Assembly (NCBI GenBank): GCA_951812615.1
Contig: CATOSU010000008.1
Span: 1-46,802, forward strand
DNA length: 46,802 nucleotides
Direction: 5' to 3'
Source: an uncultured Paracoccaceae bacterium
GTDB taxonomy: Bacteria; Pseudomonadota; Alphaproteobacteria; Rhodobacterales; Rhodobacteraceae
In this document: positions 16,734 through 23,672 of the stretch, piece after piece
How the letters are laid out: every line of letters begins with the position of its first letter
Numbering within the stretch: position 1 is the stretch's first letter
Program-made: the position numbers and the translations under genes
Notes under the pieces: model-generated
Database searches by the model: none
The model's input: the letters and a program-made list of their open reading frames with translations, nothing else
What the model was told of the DNA's origin: nothing

Positions 16734-16755
16734 GTTGTGTCGGGGGGGGCACAAC
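16734..16755. repeat. Inverted repeat with a run of eight G in its loop
   Basis: GTTGTG (16734-16739) and CACAAC (16750-16755) are perfect complements, and the loop is TC followed by eight G. It sits in the 182-bp divergent gap between the exported-protein/cyclase operon and a small exported protein, 39 bases before the ATG of the latter. The function is unknown; it could be a regulator site or a length-variable tract. Confidence 0.45.
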
Positions 16756-16793
16756 TGTAACCTGATCGCGGGGTCAGCGAAGTGGATGTCAGT

Positions 16794-17156
16794 ATGCCAA
16801 GTGTTTACCTAAAGGCCGCAGCAACCGTTGCGATGACCGCGTTCCCGGTGATTGCCGGGGCACAGACCGTTATACCCGGCGGCGCGCAGGCCGAGGCGCA
16901 GGCGCGGCTGGTCTGTGGGGCCGGGACGGTGGTGAATGCCACTTATCTGCCCGGTGGCCTGTTGCGGGTGACCTGCCGGGCGAATTCGAACCAGCAAAGC
17001 ACGTCATCGAACGCGACCAGCGATCTGCCGGCGCCGCTGGATGGTACCACGCTGGCGCCGACCCTGACGGGCGCGGCGCTGACCGTTGTCGTCATTGCCG
17101 CCATCGTTGGCAGCGAGGACGCGACAACAACCAGCAGCTCGGGGACGGGGCGCTGA
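16794..17156 (+). CDS. Small exported protein with C-terminal membrane segment, unknown function
   Basis: This protein of about 120 residues begins MPSVYLKAAATVAMTAFPVIAGAQ, a plausible signal peptide. The body has two cysteines (ARLVCGAGTVV and LLRVTCRAN) that may pair, and a Ser/Asn/Thr-rich middle. A hydrophobic helix near the end (LTGAALTVVVIAAIVG) is followed by a short polar tail. A GTG four codons upstream (16782) is an alternative start. I know no family for it. It is divergent from the exported-protein/cyclase operon, with the G8 hairpin between them, and lies about 115 bp before rpmG. Confidence 0.65.
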   Translation: MPSVYLKAAATVAMTAFPVIAGAQTVIPGGAQAEAQARLVCGAGTVVNATYLPGGLLRVTCRANSNQQSTSSNATSDLPAPLDGTTLAPTLTGAALTVVVIAAIVGSEDATTTSSSGTGR

Positions 17157-17272
17157 CGATTTCTGCGGTTCGGGGGCGCAAATCCGGTTGACTCGCCGCG
17201 CAGGGCGCGTAAAAGGCGGGCTTCACGAATTTACTCCGGGCCGGACGTTGCGCCCGATGCAGGAGACACCCG

Positions 17273-17440
17273 ATGGCGAAGCCAACCACGATCAAGATCC
17301 GCCTGAACTCCAGTGCAGGCACCGGCCATTTCTACGTGACCAAGAAGAACGCACGCACGATGACGGAAAAGATGACCGTCCGGAAATACGACCCGGTTGC
17401 GCGCAAGCACGTGGAATACAAGGAAGGCAAGATCAAGTAA
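17273..17440 (+). CDS. rpmG: 50S ribosomal protein L33 (zinc-free form)
   Basis: The 55-residue protein reads [20 protein letters not shown], then [14 protein letters not shown] and ends EYKEGKIK, a typical proteobacterial L33. It has none of the four zinc-binding cysteines found in C+ versions, so it is the C- type that stays functional under zinc limitation. An AGGAG site at 17261-17265 precedes the ATG. A strong intrinsic terminator follows 26 bases after the stop, so the gene is probably transcribed alone or as the last gene of its unit. Confidence 0.96.
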   Translation: MAKPTTIKIRLNSSAGTGHFYVTKKNARTMTEKMTVRKYDPVARKHVEYKEGKIK

Positions 17441-17466
17441 GCTGATCTTGTTTCAGGCATGCGGAA

Positions 17467-17495
17467 GGGTCACATCTGATGTGGTCCTTTTTTTT
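17467..17495 (+). terminator. Rho-independent terminator after rpmG
   Basis: A nine-pair stem (GGGTCACAT with ATGTGGTCC, two G-U pairs) closes a three-base loop and is followed directly by eight T (17488-17495). It is a textbook intrinsic terminator on the forward strand. Confidence 0.88.
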
Positions 17496-17512
17496 GCCCG
17501 GAGGAAGCGCGG

Positions 17513-17998
17513 ATGTCCCTTGAGGTCAGGGTGGCGGACGGACGGGATCTGGCAGAGATCGACGCGCTCTTGGCGCGCAGCTATCCGCGGCAGCTGAAAC
17601 AGGATTATCCGCCCTCGGTGCTGGTGACCGCGCTGCCGCTGATCAGCCGGGCGCAGCCCGGTCTGCTGAGCAGCGGCAGCTATTACGTGGCGGTTCTGGA
17701 TGAAGCGATTGTAGGGGCGGGCGGCTGGACTATTGACCGCCGGGACCGCCGCGCCGGGCATGTGCGCCACGTTGTGACGGATGACCGCCTGCTGCGCATG
17801 GGCATCGGCCGGGCGATCCTGACCGAGGTGTTCACCCGCGCGCGGGCGCAGGGGGTCGGGCGGCTGATCTGCTTTTCCACCCGCACGGCCGAGCCGTTCT
17901 ACGCCGCGCTCGGGTTTCAGAGCCTTGGCCCGATGGAAACCGAGTTGCGGCCCGGCATCGTGTTTCCTGCCATCCGGATGCAGCTGGATTTGCCCTGA
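17513..17998 (+). CDS. GNAT family N-acetyltransferase
   Basis: The 161-residue protein has the GNAT fold. An N-terminal strand-helix (VRVADGRDLAEIDALLARSYP) is followed by the central VAVLDEAIVGAGGW strand. The acetyl-CoA pyrophosphate loop RMGIGRAIL (about residues 95-103) and a C-terminal FYAALGFQSLGP motif complete it. These enzymes transfer an acetyl group to an amine; the acceptor is unknown. The gene starts 17 bases after the rpmG terminator with a GGAGGA site, so it has a separate transcription unit or depends on read-through. Confidence 0.85.
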   Translation: MSLEVRVADGRDLAEIDALLARSYPRQLKQDYPPSVLVTALPLISRAQPGLLSSGSYYVAVLDEAIVGAGGWTIDRRDRRAGHVRHVVTDDRLLRMGIGRAILTEVFTRARAQGVGRLICFSTRTAEPFYAALGFQSLGPMETELRPGIVFPAIRMQLDLP

Positions 17999-18087
17999 GA
18001 GGGCGGGTTTTGCCCGAATTCGGCTGCAATTCTGCCGCGTTTGGCTGATCTGACCGGAACCCGACCACCACAAGGGGACCGGCCGGA

Positions 18088-18597
18088 ATGAAAACGATCT
18101 GTGTACTGGGCATGGCTGCCCTGACGCTGACTTTGAGCGCGTGCAGCGATGCGAGCAAACATCAAAGCTCGGGCTTCAGCGGGATCGGGTCCGAGCATAC
18201 GGTGAGCCGGGACAGCGCGATTGACCCGCGCCTGTCGGGCGGGACTTTGCATGGCGACATCCCGATCCGGTCGGCGCGGTCGGGCAGTACGAACCGGGCC
18301 GATCACGCTGAGCTGGCCATTCGCAAGGCCAGCGGATCTGGCTGGCGGTCCAAGCCGGTGACGGTGGGCAGTCAGACGCTGGCACTGAGCGTGCTCTATA
18401 TCAACGGTACTCCTTACGCGGTGCTGAAGCCGAAAGCGGGGCTGTTTGCGCCCAATATCGTGCCCGAGGCCAGCGCCGCCTTTGCCGCCAATGCCAGCGA
18501 TCTGACGGGTTGCCCGGCGGCCAGCCAGGTCTATGCCGTCGGGCCGCAGCCGAATCGTCCGCAAGGGCTGACGATGGCGCTGACCTGTTCGGGCTGA
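18088..18597 (+). CDS. Small lipoprotein, unknown function
   Basis: The 169-residue protein starts MKTICVLGMAALTLTLSACS with a lipobox LSAC and lipid-modified Cys19. The mature part has no motif I recognise; a later pair of cysteines (LTGCPAA and MALTCSG) may form a disulfide, and the middle (ALSVLYINGTPYAVLKPKAG) looks like beta strands. It is likely anchored in the inner or outer membrane facing the periplasm. Its stop directly abuts the stop of the convergent DUF1272 gene. Confidence 0.75.
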   Translation: MKTICVLGMAALTLTLSACSDASKHQSSGFSGIGSEHTVSRDSAIDPRLSGGTLHGDIPIRSARSGSTNRADHAELAIRKASGSGWRSKPVTVGSQTLALSVLYINGTPYAVLKPKAGLFAPNIVPEASAAFAANASDLTGCPAASQVYAVGPQPNRPQGLTMALTCSG

Positions 18598-18906
18598 TCA
18601 CCGGTCGGACGGTGCAACGTCTTTTAGCTTTTCTCTGAGCGCGCGGCGGTCTTCGGGCGTGTACCCGTTTGTGCGGCGCCGGGTTCCGGCCGGGTGATTG
18701 CCCAGCCCGGTGCCCTTGCGCCATTCCGTTTTCGGACGGATCGGACGCGGGACAAGGTTGCCGCCGCAGTTTGGACAGACCCCCGACAGTTCGTTTTCCA
18801 CGCAGTCGACGCAGAAAGTGCATTCATAGCTGCAGATCCGGGCCTGCGCGCTGTCGGGCGGCAGGTCGCGATCGCAGAGTTCGCAATTGGGACGCAGTTC
18901 CAGCAT
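18598..18906 (-). CDS. DUF1272 small zinc-ribbon protein
   Basis: The 102-residue protein begins MLELRPNCELCDRDLPPDSAQ and contains repeated cysteine pairs (CELCDRD, CSYECTFCVDC, CPNCGG), the signature of DUF1272. It is expected to bind one or two zinc ions, but no function is known. Behind the cysteine core lies a basic tail of about 40 residues that is longer than the usual end of the family as I recall it. The ATG at 18906 lies 12 bases after the U-tract of the terminator of the upstream gene, and no good ribosome site is visible, so the gene may need its own promoter inside that terminator region. Confidence 0.82.
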   Translation of the reverse strand: MLELRPNCELCDRDLPPDSAQARICSYECTFCVDCVENELSGVCPNCGGNLVPRPIRPKTEWRKGTGLGNHPAGTRRRTNGYTPEDRRALREKLKDVAPSDR

Positions 18907-18919
18907 GGGAGGACTGTGC

Positions 18920-18951
18920 AAAAGAAAAGGGCCGGTCGCAAGGACCGGCCC
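18920..18951 (-). terminator. Rho-independent terminator after the Bax-inhibitor-1 gene
   Basis: GGGCCGGTC (18929-18937) and GACCGGCCC (18943-18951) form a perfect nine-pair stem with a five-base loop. Read on the reverse strand, the stem is followed by TTTTCTTTT. It ends the transcript of the gene at 18976-19764. Confidence 0.85.
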
Positions 18952-18975
18952 CGTTATTCGCAGTTGCCTGACCGC

Positions 18976-19764
18976 TTATTCGCGGCTGCCCAGCAGTTGC
19001 AGCAGGAACATGAACATGTTGATAAAGTCCAGATAGAGGCTCAGCGCGCCCATGATTGCGGCCTTGCCCAGCCATTCCTGATCGCCGGTATGGGCCATCT
19101 CGAGATAGGTGTTCTTGATTTTCTGCGTGTCATAGGCGGTAAGGCCCGCGAAGATCAGGACACCGATGACCGAGATGACAAAGGTCATCGCCGGAGAACC
19201 GAGGAAGATGTTGATGATCGAGGCCACGATCAGGCCGATCACGCCCATGATCAGGAAGCTGCCCCAGCCGGAGATGTCCTTTTTCGTGGTGTAGCCCCAG
19301 AGCGACAGGCCGGCAAAGGCGATCGAGGTCACGAGGAAGACCTGAATGATCGAATAGCCGGTGAAGACCATGAAGATCCAGCTGATCGACAGGCCCATGG
19401 TGGCGGCAAAGGCGTAGAATACCAGCTGTGCGGCGGAGGCCGACAGGCGGTTGATGGCGGCGCCGAAGCCGAACACGAAGGCCAGCGGCAGGAACATGAT
19501 CACCCATTTCAGCGGGGTGGTGTAGAGCGTCACGCCGAGGTTCGTCAGGTATTTGTCCGGGCCGATCTGGGCCGCGGCAAGTGTCGGATCGGTGGTGACC
19601 GACAGACCGGAAATGGCCCAGGCGGCCGCAAATGTGATGAACATGCCCACGGACATCGTGCCGTAGACCTTGTTCATGTGGGCGCGCAGGCCCTCGTCAA
19701 TATCGGCAGCGCGGACGCCGGTCGCGGCGCGGCCCATCGTTCTGCCTGTGTCGTACTCAGCCAT
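18976..19764 (-). CDS. Bax inhibitor-1/YccA family membrane protein
   Basis: The 262-residue protein begins MAEYDTGRTMGRAATGVRAADIDEGLRAHMNKVYGTM and then has about seven hydrophobic helices, the layout of the BI-1/YccA/TMBIM family. Conserved acidic residues near the end (VLIFAGLTAYDTQKIKN, the YDTQ motif) match the pH-sensitive calcium-leak centre described in bacterial homologues. It probably modulates ion leak or membrane protein turnover in the inner membrane. A clear intrinsic terminator follows. The ATG at 19764 is preferred over one 30 codons upstream, which adds an unrelated leader. Confidence 0.92.
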   Translation of the reverse strand: MAEYDTGRTMGRAATGVRAADIDEGLRAHMNKVYGTMSVGMFITFAAAWAISGLSVTTDPTLAAAQIGPDKYLTNLGVTLYTTPLKWVIMFLPLAFVFGFGAAINRLSASAAQLVFYAFAATMGLSISWIFMVFTGYSIIQVFLVTSIAFAGLSLWGYTTKKDISGWGSFLIMGVIGLIVASIINIFLGSPAMTFVISVIGVLIFAGLTAYDTQKIKNTYLEMAHTGDQEWLGKAAIMGALSLYLDFINMFMFLLQLLGSRE

Positions 19765-19892
19765 TGAGAGACTCCATGAAATAACCCGATATGCCGCTGG
19801 CACGGGGTCAGCGGCGTTCCCGCCTAATATCGGCGTGTTGGCGCGGTTTTTCAAGGCATTCTATGGCCGAAACACAAAGCGTTGCGCAGACG

Positions 19893-19920
19893 GAAACGGC
19901 CTGCGATTGCAGGCCGTTTC
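19893..19920 (-). terminator. Strong hairpin after the DUF1127 gene, likely terminator or 3'-UTR RNA structure
   Basis: GAAACGGCCTGC (19893-19904) and GCAGGCCGTTTC (19909-19920) form a perfect 12-pair stem with a four-base loop, starting 18 bases after the DUF1127 stop. The right arm read on the reverse strand is U-rich (GTTTC) but no long U-tract follows. In Rhodobacter, DUF1127 mRNAs are known to release stable 3'-UTR small RNAs, so this stem may protect such a product. Confidence 0.6.
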
Positions 19921-19938
19921 AAACGGTCCGGTCCGGGG

Positions 19939-20145
19939 TCAGCGCAACCAGTGCACGGGCACGTCCCACATCGGGCGCTGGGCTTCGGTCAGGGCTTCCT
20001 GCCGGGAGAGCTCGAGATCCGAAAGCGTGCGGTCGTCCATGGCACGCAGTTGCCGGCGCTGTTTCCAGACCGAGATCATCTGGCTGATGGTCGGGCGGCC
20101 GCGGCCGACGGAGTTGAACGTGCGGGTGTCGGAAAAATAGGTCAT
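19939..20145 (-). CDS. DUF1127 small basic protein
   Basis: The 68-residue protein reads MTYFSDTRTFNSVGRGRPTI and then ISQMISVWKQRRQLRAMDDRTLSDLELSRQEAL..., the DUF1127 (YjiS-like) helix-loop-helix core. In related alphaproteobacteria such proteins bind RNA and affect stress responses and phosphate or carbon handling. The gene is divergent from a LysR regulator, with 128 bp between starts, and two LysR-type motifs lie in that gap, so the LysR protein probably controls it. A strong hairpin follows the stop. Confidence 0.88.
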   Translation of the reverse strand: MTYFSDTRTFNSVGRGRPTISQMISVWKQRRQLRAMDDRTLSDLELSRQEALTEAQRPMWDVPVHWLR

Positions 20146-20189
20146 CTTCTGCGTCCTTTCCTTGGTTCGCGATGGTATCTTGCTGTTTC

Positions 20190-20204
20190 ATCAATTTCCT
20201 TGAT
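20190..20204. promoter_or_regulatory. LysR-type binding motif, site 1
   Basis: ATCAATTTCCTTGAT fits ATC-N9-GAT, the dyad typical of LysR-type operators, and its arms extend to CATCAA/TTGATG. It lies in the gap between DUF1127 and lysR, nearer DUF1127 (45 bases from its start). Confidence 0.55.
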
Positions 20205-20256
20205 GTATATGGGGGAGTGTGATCTATTTTGGAAACGAATGTTTGTGCTGAGTTGC

Positions 20257-20271
20257 ATCAAGGATTGTGAT
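20257..20271. promoter_or_regulatory. LysR-type binding motif, site 2
   Basis: ATCAAGGATTGTGAT is a second ATC-N9-GAT dyad, centred 67 bp from site 1 and ending two bases before the lysR ATG at 20274. It overlaps the ribosome site, which fits autorepression. Confidence 0.5.
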
Positions 20272-20273
20272 AT

Positions 20274-21155
20274 ATGAGAAATCTCGACGTCACCACGCTC
20301 CGGTCTTTTGTCGCGATCGCCGATTCCGGCGGGGTCACCCGCGCTGCGGGCTTTCTGCACCTGACGCAATCTGCCGTGTCGATGCAGATCAAACGGCTGG
20401 AGGAATTGCTGGGGCTGGAATTGCTGGACCGGTCCGGGCGCAATATCTCGCTGACCGCGTCGGGCGAACAATTGCTGGGCTATGCCCGGCGGATGGTGGC
20501 GCTGAATGACGAGGTGATGGCGCGGCTGACCGATCAGGCGTTCGAGGGCGAGGTCACGCTGGGTGTGCCGCATGACGTGGTGCAACCGGCCATTCCGCGC
20601 GTTTTGCAGCGGTTTCATGCCAGTTTTCCCCGCGTACGGGTTCAGTTGATCTCATCCTACACCCGCGAATTAAAAGTTCTTTACTCGAAGGGCGAGTGCG
20701 ATCTGATCGTGACCACGGAAACCACGATTGGCGATGACGGCGAGCAGATCCAGCAGGTCCCGCTGAGATGGGTGGGCGCGCCGGACGGGTCCATGTGGCG
20801 GCAGCGGCCATTGCGCATCGCGTTCAGCCGTAACTGTATCTTCCGCCCGCTGGCCACGGCGGCGCTGGATAAGGCCGGCATCGCGTGGGATCTGGTGGTT
20901 GACAGCGAATCCGACCGCACGATCGAGGCCACGATTACCGCCGATCTGGCGGTTGGCGTTCTGCTGGACGGTACCCTGCCGCCGCAGCACGAGGCGATTG
21001 ATCATAACGGGGCTTTGCCGGACCTGCCGGTGCAGAACATCAACCTTTATGGCGGGCATGCGCCGAAATCCCAGCTGGTCGGGGAACTGGCGGATTTGCT
21101 GCGCCAGATGTTCAGCTCGGTTTTGGCACCGCCGTTGCGCGTGGCCGGGGAGTAG
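20274..21155 (+). CDS. LysR family transcriptional regulator
   Basis: The 293-residue protein has an N-terminal winged helix-turn-helix (residues 3-62: VTTLRSFVAIADSGGVTRAAGFLHLTQSAVSMQIKRLEELLG) and a periplasmic-binding-like effector domain from about residue 90. The effector domain includes EVTLGVPHDVVQPAIPRVLQRFHASFPRVRVQLI. It is divergent from DUF1127 and has two ATC-N9-GAT motifs in the shared control region, so it most likely regulates DUF1127 and itself. The effector ligand cannot be told from sequence. Its stop lies three bases from the stop of the convergent oxidoreductase. Confidence 0.93.
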   Translation: MRNLDVTTLRSFVAIADSGGVTRAAGFLHLTQSAVSMQIKRLEELLGLELLDRSGRNISLTASGEQLLGYARRMVALNDEVMARLTDQAFEGEVTLGVPHDVVQPAIPRVLQRFHASFPRVRVQLISSYTRELKVLYSKGECDLIVTTETTIGDDGEQIQQVPLRWVGAPDGSMWRQRPLRIAFSRNCIFRPLATAALDKAGIAWDLVVDSESDRTIEATITADLAVGVLLDGTLPPQHEAIDHNGALPDLPVQNINLYGGHAPKSQLVGELADLLRQMFSSVLAPPLRVAGE

Positions 21156-21158
21156 CGG

Positions 21159-22118
21159 TCAGGGCCGGATCACGACCTTGCCCACCGCCTTGCGGTCGCG
21201 CAGCAGCGCCATGCCCTCGGCGACACGGTCCAGCGGCAGGACATGGCCAACATGGGGCTGCAGGCGGCCGTCGCGGAACCAGTCCAGCAGCGTGTCAAAG
21301 CTGTTGCGGATCACGTCGGCGCGGAAATTCAGGTAGCCGCCGATGTAGAAGCCGATCACTGTCAGGTTTTTGACCAGCAGGTGATTGGCGGGGATCTGGG
21401 GTACGTCGCCGCCAGCAAAGCCGACGGGCAACAACCTGCCCTCGGGGTTCATGGCGCGGAACGCGGCCCGAAACATGTCACTGCCAACCGTGTCATAGAC
21501 GACGTCAGCGCGGCCAAGTTCCAGCAGCCGGGCGCGCAGGTCTTCGGTTCCGGTGTCGATCAGGTCGGTCGCCCCGGCGTTGCGCGCCGCCTCCAGCTTG
21601 TCCGGTCCGCGCGCCGCCGCGATCACGCGCGCGCCCATGCGGGCGCCGATTTCCACCGCCGTCAGCCCTGTACCGCCGGCCGCGCCGGTCACCACCAGCG
21701 TTTCGCCGGTCTGCAACCGGGCGCGGTGCCCCAACGCGATATGCGCGGTGCCATAGCCGATCTGAAACGCGGCCGCCTGATCGAAGCTCATGCTGTCGGG
21801 CAGGCGCAGCAACCGGTCCGCATCGAACACACCGAATTCTGCCAGCCCGCCCTGCCGGGCGTAGACCATCACCCGGTCGCCGGGTTGCCAGCGGGTGACG
21901 CCGGCACCGGTGCCGACCACGTCGCCGGCAACCTCCATGCCCAACGTAAAGGGGGCGTCGGGGGTGTCCTGATAGGTGCCCTTCTGCATCAGAAGGTCCG
22001 CGAAATTCAGCCCGCAGGCGCGAATCCGTACCAGAACCTGCCCGGATTCCGGATTCGGTTGCCCGGTTTCCGCAAGGTCAGCCTGTGCGCCGGGGGCCGA
22101 AATGCGATAGGCCAGCAT
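21159..22118 (-). CDS. NADPH:quinone oxidoreductase family protein (zinc-less MDR)
   Basis: The 319-residue protein begins MLAYRISAPGAQADL and shows the quinone oxidoreductase layout. GLNFADLLMQKGTY is followed by LGMEVAGDVVGTGAGV, then the NADP-binding VTGAAGGTGLTAVEIGARMGA and a closing KAVGKVVIRP. No catalytic zinc ligands are present. These enzymes reduce quinones or enones by one or two electrons. It is convergent with the lysR gene and divergent from the PraR-like regulator, with a 331-bp gap upstream. Confidence 0.9.
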   Translation of the reverse strand: MLAYRISAPGAQADLAETGQPNPESGQVLVRIRACGLNFADLLMQKGTYQDTPDAPFTLGMEVAGDVVGTGAGVTRWQPGDRVMVYARQGGLAEFGVFDADRLLRLPDSMSFDQAAAFQIGYGTAHIALGHRARLQTGETLVVTGAAGGTGLTAVEIGARMGARVIAAARGPDKLEAARNAGATDLIDTGTEDLRARLLELGRADVVYDTVGSDMFRAAFRAMNPEGRLLPVGFAGGDVPQIPANHLLVKNLTVIGFYIGGYLNFRADVIRNSFDTLLDWFRDGRLQPHVGHVLPLDRVAEGMALLRDRKAVGKVVIRP

Positions 22119-22449
22119 GCCATGTATCCTTCGGTTGATGTATTTTGGTGTCTTTCATCATTTTCAAAGGGTTTCCAAGTTGGAATGGCGCTATGGTAGC
22201 CATACAGAATACCCGAATTGTCCGCCGTGCCCGCCAGAATGCGGTTGCGCGCGGTCAGGATGTTGCCGCTCCTCACTTTAACGTGGAGCGACCAGACTTG
22301 AATTCAACCGAAAAGCGCTTACTGTATTGGCCCAGCGGTATTGGCCGCCAAATCGGGGAGCATGCGCTTCACTCGGCGCAGGGGAATAACAACAAAATGG
22401 GAACCGGGTGCCCGGCCCGATCCCAGCGATGTGTCACAAGGAGATAACA
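22119..22449. other. 331-bp divergent control region before the PraR-like gene
   Basis: No gene is supported here. Visible elements are the 10-bp palindrome TTGAATTCAA at 22298-22307, the short hairpin CCGGG-TG-CCCGG at 22404-22415, and an AAGGAGATAACA ribosome site ending at the ATG at 22450. The region is less GC-rich than its neighbours, as expected of a regulatory gap. It should hold the promoters of both flanking genes. Confidence 0.5.
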
Positions 22450-22821
22450 ATGGCCCATCCTGTAGACATTCATGTCGGTAAACGCGTGCGCCATCGCCGC
22501 TGGCTGATTGGCATGACCCAGCAGCAACTGGCAGAGAAAGTCGGAATCAAATTCCAGCAGATCCAGAAATATGAAACCGGCGCGAATCGCGTCAGCGCAT
22601 CCCGTCTGTGGGATATTGCCGATGCGATGGAAGTTCCGGTCAGTTTCTTTTTCGAAGGTCTGGACGATGCCAGCAAGTCCGAGGCCACCGATACACCGAT
22701 CCCGACCGACCTGATGGGAGACAAGGAAGCACTGGATCTGATCCGGTCTTACTACTCGATTCCCGAGAACCAGCGTCGCCGGCTGTTCGAACTGGCTCGC
22801 GTTCTGAGCGACGTCGCGTGA
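22450..22821 (+). CDS. XRE-type helix-turn-helix regulator, PraR-like
   Basis: The 123-residue protein begins MAHPVDIHVGKRVRHRRWLIG and has a classic HTH_3 domain (about 10-67: MTQQQLAEKVGIKFQQIQKYE, then GANRVSASRLWDIADAMEVP), followed by SFFFEGL. This is the PraR/Phr family conserved in alphaproteobacteria; in Rhizobium PraR represses biofilm and quorum-sensing genes. The C-terminal part (DLIRSYYSIPENQRRRLFELARVL) is the usual regulatory tail. The ATG at 22450 is favoured by the AAGGAG site 4-9 bases upstream, even though an open frame extends 14 codons further. hisN follows 45 bases downstream. Confidence 0.9.
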   Translation: MAHPVDIHVGKRVRHRRWLIGMTQQQLAEKVGIKFQQIQKYETGANRVSASRLWDIADAMEVPVSFFFEGLDDASKSEATDTPIPTDLMGDKEALDLIRSYYSIPENQRRRLFELARVLSDVA

Positions 22822-22866
22822 CGCGTTCAGCTTGAAAAAAGCGCGGCGGGGTGGCACCAGTCAGGA

Positions 22867-23664
22867 ATGTGCTCCGCCGCGATCTCCGATCTGGAACTAG
22901 CCACCCGCATGGCTGATGCGGCGCGGGCTGCTATTCTCCCTTATTTCCGACAATCCGGACTGGCAGCTCAGAACAAGCTGAGCGCCGGGTTCGATCCTGT
23001 GACCGCGGCTGACCGCGCGGGCGAGGAGGTAATGCGCCAGTTGTTGGCGCTCCACCGTCCTGAGGACGGGATTTTGGGCGAGGAATTCGAAAACGTTGCC
23101 GGCAGCAGCGGTCGGGTCTGGGTTCTGGACCCGATCGATGGCACGCGCGGGTTCATTTCGGGCACGCCGACATGGGGCGTGCTGATCGCGCTGGCGGAAG
23201 AGGATCGCGGACCGGTTCTGGGTGTCATCGACCAGCCCTATATCGGCGAACGGTTTATCGGGGCCGCCGGGCAGGCCTATATGCAGGGACCGCTGGGAGA
23301 GATGCGGCTGGCGACGCGGCCGACCGATACGCTGTCGGATGCCATCGTGTTCACCACCTTTCCGGAGGTCGGCAGCCCGCAGGAACAGGCCGGGTTTCAG
23401 GCGGTGGCGCGTCAGGCCAAGCTGACCCGCTATGGGATGGATTGTTATGCCTATGCGCTGGTGGCGTCCGGCCAGGTCGATCTGGTGATCGAAGCCGGGC
23501 TGAATGCCTATGACATTCAGGCCCCGATCGCCGTGATCGAGGCTGCGGGCGGGATCGTCACCGACTGGTCAGGCGGGCCTGCGCATAATGGCGGGCGGGC
23601 GGTGGCAGCGGCCACACCGGCCCTGCATGACGCCGCGCTGGCAATTCTGCGCGATTTCGCCTGA
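22867..23664 (+). CDS. hisN: Histidinol-phosphatase, inositol-monophosphatase family
   Basis: HisN removes the phosphate from L-histidinol phosphate in histidine biosynthesis. The 265-residue protein has the three metal-binding motifs of the family: DPVTAADRAGE, then ILGEEF and WVLDPIDGTRGF, and the later YDIQAPIAVIEAAGGIVTDWSG. The FISGTPTWG stretch is typical of the HisN branch rather than of SuhB. The ribosome site is weak (CAGGA). The deaminase gene starts eight bases after its stop, so the two form an operon, with the PraR-like gene possibly the first member. Confidence 0.88.
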   Translation: MCSAAISDLELATRMADAARAAILPYFRQSGLAAQNKLSAGFDPVTAADRAGEEVMRQLLALHRPEDGILGEEFENVAGSSGRVWVLDPIDGTRGFISGTPTWGVLIALAEEDRGPVLGVIDQPYIGERFIGAAGQAYMQGPLGEMRLATRPTDTLSDAIVFTTFPEVGSPQEQAGFQAVARQAKLTRYGMDCYAYALVASGQVDLVIEAGLNAYDIQAPIAVIEAAGGIVTDWSGGPAHNGGRAVAAATPALHDAALAILRDFA

Positions 23665-23672
23665 GGCGCGGG

